Below, in pieces: positions 6,155 to 6,339 of a stretch of DNA of 6,339 bases; positions within the stretch are counted from its first letter, which is position 1, and each line of letters starts with the position of its first letter. Position numbers and translations under genes: made by a program. Origin of the DNA: Arcobacter sp. UBA7394 (GTDB taxonomy: Bacteria; Campylobacterota; Campylobacteria; Campylobacterales; Arcobacteraceae). The stretch spans positions 11,652 to 17,990 of the forward strand of contig DKNG01000148.1 of the NCBI GenBank assembly GCA_002470185.1, in the 5' to 3' direction. The notes under the pieces were generated by a model. The model was not told the DNA's origin. It saw nothing but the letters and a program-made list of their open reading frames with translations, and made no database searches.

Positions 6155-6339
6155 CTTAATAAACCTATTAGTTTTTTGATAGGTTCCTCATGTGTATAAA
6201 CTTTTGTAAATCTAATTGAACAGTCTTGAAAATGTTTAAATAGTTTTTTATCATTATTTTGAACTTTTTTCATATATTCATTTATAGTAGATTTATTTAG
6301 TAATCCTTCATAATTTATATTTGAGCTTGGATCATTAAA
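6151..6339 (-). CDS. DUF58 domain protein, C-terminal end (5' part outside window)
   Basis: The reverse frame is open from the right edge and encodes 62 residues beginning FNDPSSNINYEGLLNK and ending FTKVYTHEEPIKKLIGLLR before TGA at 6153-6151. This matches the usual end of DUF58 proteins: a helix with repeated lysines (EYMKKVQNNDKKLFKHFQD) followed by a strand and a terminal helix of the form T-x-E-x-P-I-x-x-L. DUF58 proteins are envelope-associated partners of MoxR ATPases and are normally encoded directly before DUF4381 and VWA genes, as here. The TGA shares bases with the next ATG (ATGA). Only the tail is visible, so domain integrity cannot be judged. Context supports the call more than this fragment alone. 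Confidence 0.8.
   Translation of the reverse strand, partial: FNDPSSNINYEGLLNKSTINEYMKKVQNNDKKLFKHFQDCSIRFTKVYTHEEPIKKLIGLLR
6162..6185 (-). promoter_or_regulatory. Possible hairpin covering the DUF4381 ribosome binding site
   Basis: AACCTAT (6162-6168) and ATAGGTT (6179-6185) are exact complements around a 10-base loop. In the reverse-strand mRNA the downstream arm contains the only AGG near the DUF4381 start, ending 9 bases before the ATG. The hairpin lies in the last codons of the DUF58 gene, so ribosomes finishing that gene would open it. The stem is short and AT-rich, so stability is doubtful. Confidence 0.35.

Noticed and set aside
1..6339. CRISPR array, insertion sequence, tRNA or rRNA, defence cassette
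   Set aside because: No regularly spaced repeats, transposase motifs, cloverleaf or rRNA sequence were seen on either strand; the window is filled with housekeeping and Bat-like genes.

Overview
This AT-rich window carries two convergent gene clusters and looks like a chromosomal segment of an Arcobacter-type member of the Campylobacterota (Epsilonproteobacteria). The pointers are the strong A/T bias, the near-exclusive use of AGA for arginine and TTA for leucine in the strongly coding genes, and the order nifU-like / unknown gene / short murE. From memory, Campylobacter jejuni and Helicobacter pylori have the same trio. The genus is an inference.

Forward strand, 1-4007. The window opens inside ileS (isoleucyl-tRNA synthetase; only about the C-terminal 584 residues are present). 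Next come an unlisted 37-codon gene for a single-pass membrane protein (1763-1876), a short NifU-like Fe-S protein, a soluble protein of unknown function with a TPR-like N-terminus, and murE. Gaps after ileS are 7 bases, 1 base, a 1-base overlap and a 20-base overlap, so these genes are probably one transcription unit with translational coupling. murE is best read from a TTG at 2730, not from the upstream ATG at 2619.

Reverse strand, 6339-4004. Read in its own direction this is the end of a DUF58 protein (truncated by the window edge), a DUF4381-type membrane protein, a BatA-like von Willebrand A protein with an intact MIDAS metal site, and a single-pass protein with a charged cytoplasmic N-terminus and a periplasmic C-terminal domain. 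Junctions are ATGA-type, an 8-base overlap and a 2-base gap. DUF58, DUF4381 and VWA proteins together are the membrane part of MoxR-AAA+/Bat systems. The MoxR gene would be expected beyond the right edge. The last gene is the unusual part, standing where BatB or TPR proteins often follow.

The two clusters meet tail to tail at a perfect 12-bp inverted repeat (3993-4020) with a 4-base loop. Both stop codons lie at the loop, and the hairpin probably works as a shared bidirectional terminator. No rRNA, tRNA, CRISPR, insertion sequence or phage feature was seen, and no stretch over 300 bases lacks a gene. I see no convincing new defence or mobile system. The best leads are the small membrane ORF, the shared stop/terminator hairpin and the uncharacterised last gene of the Bat-like operon.
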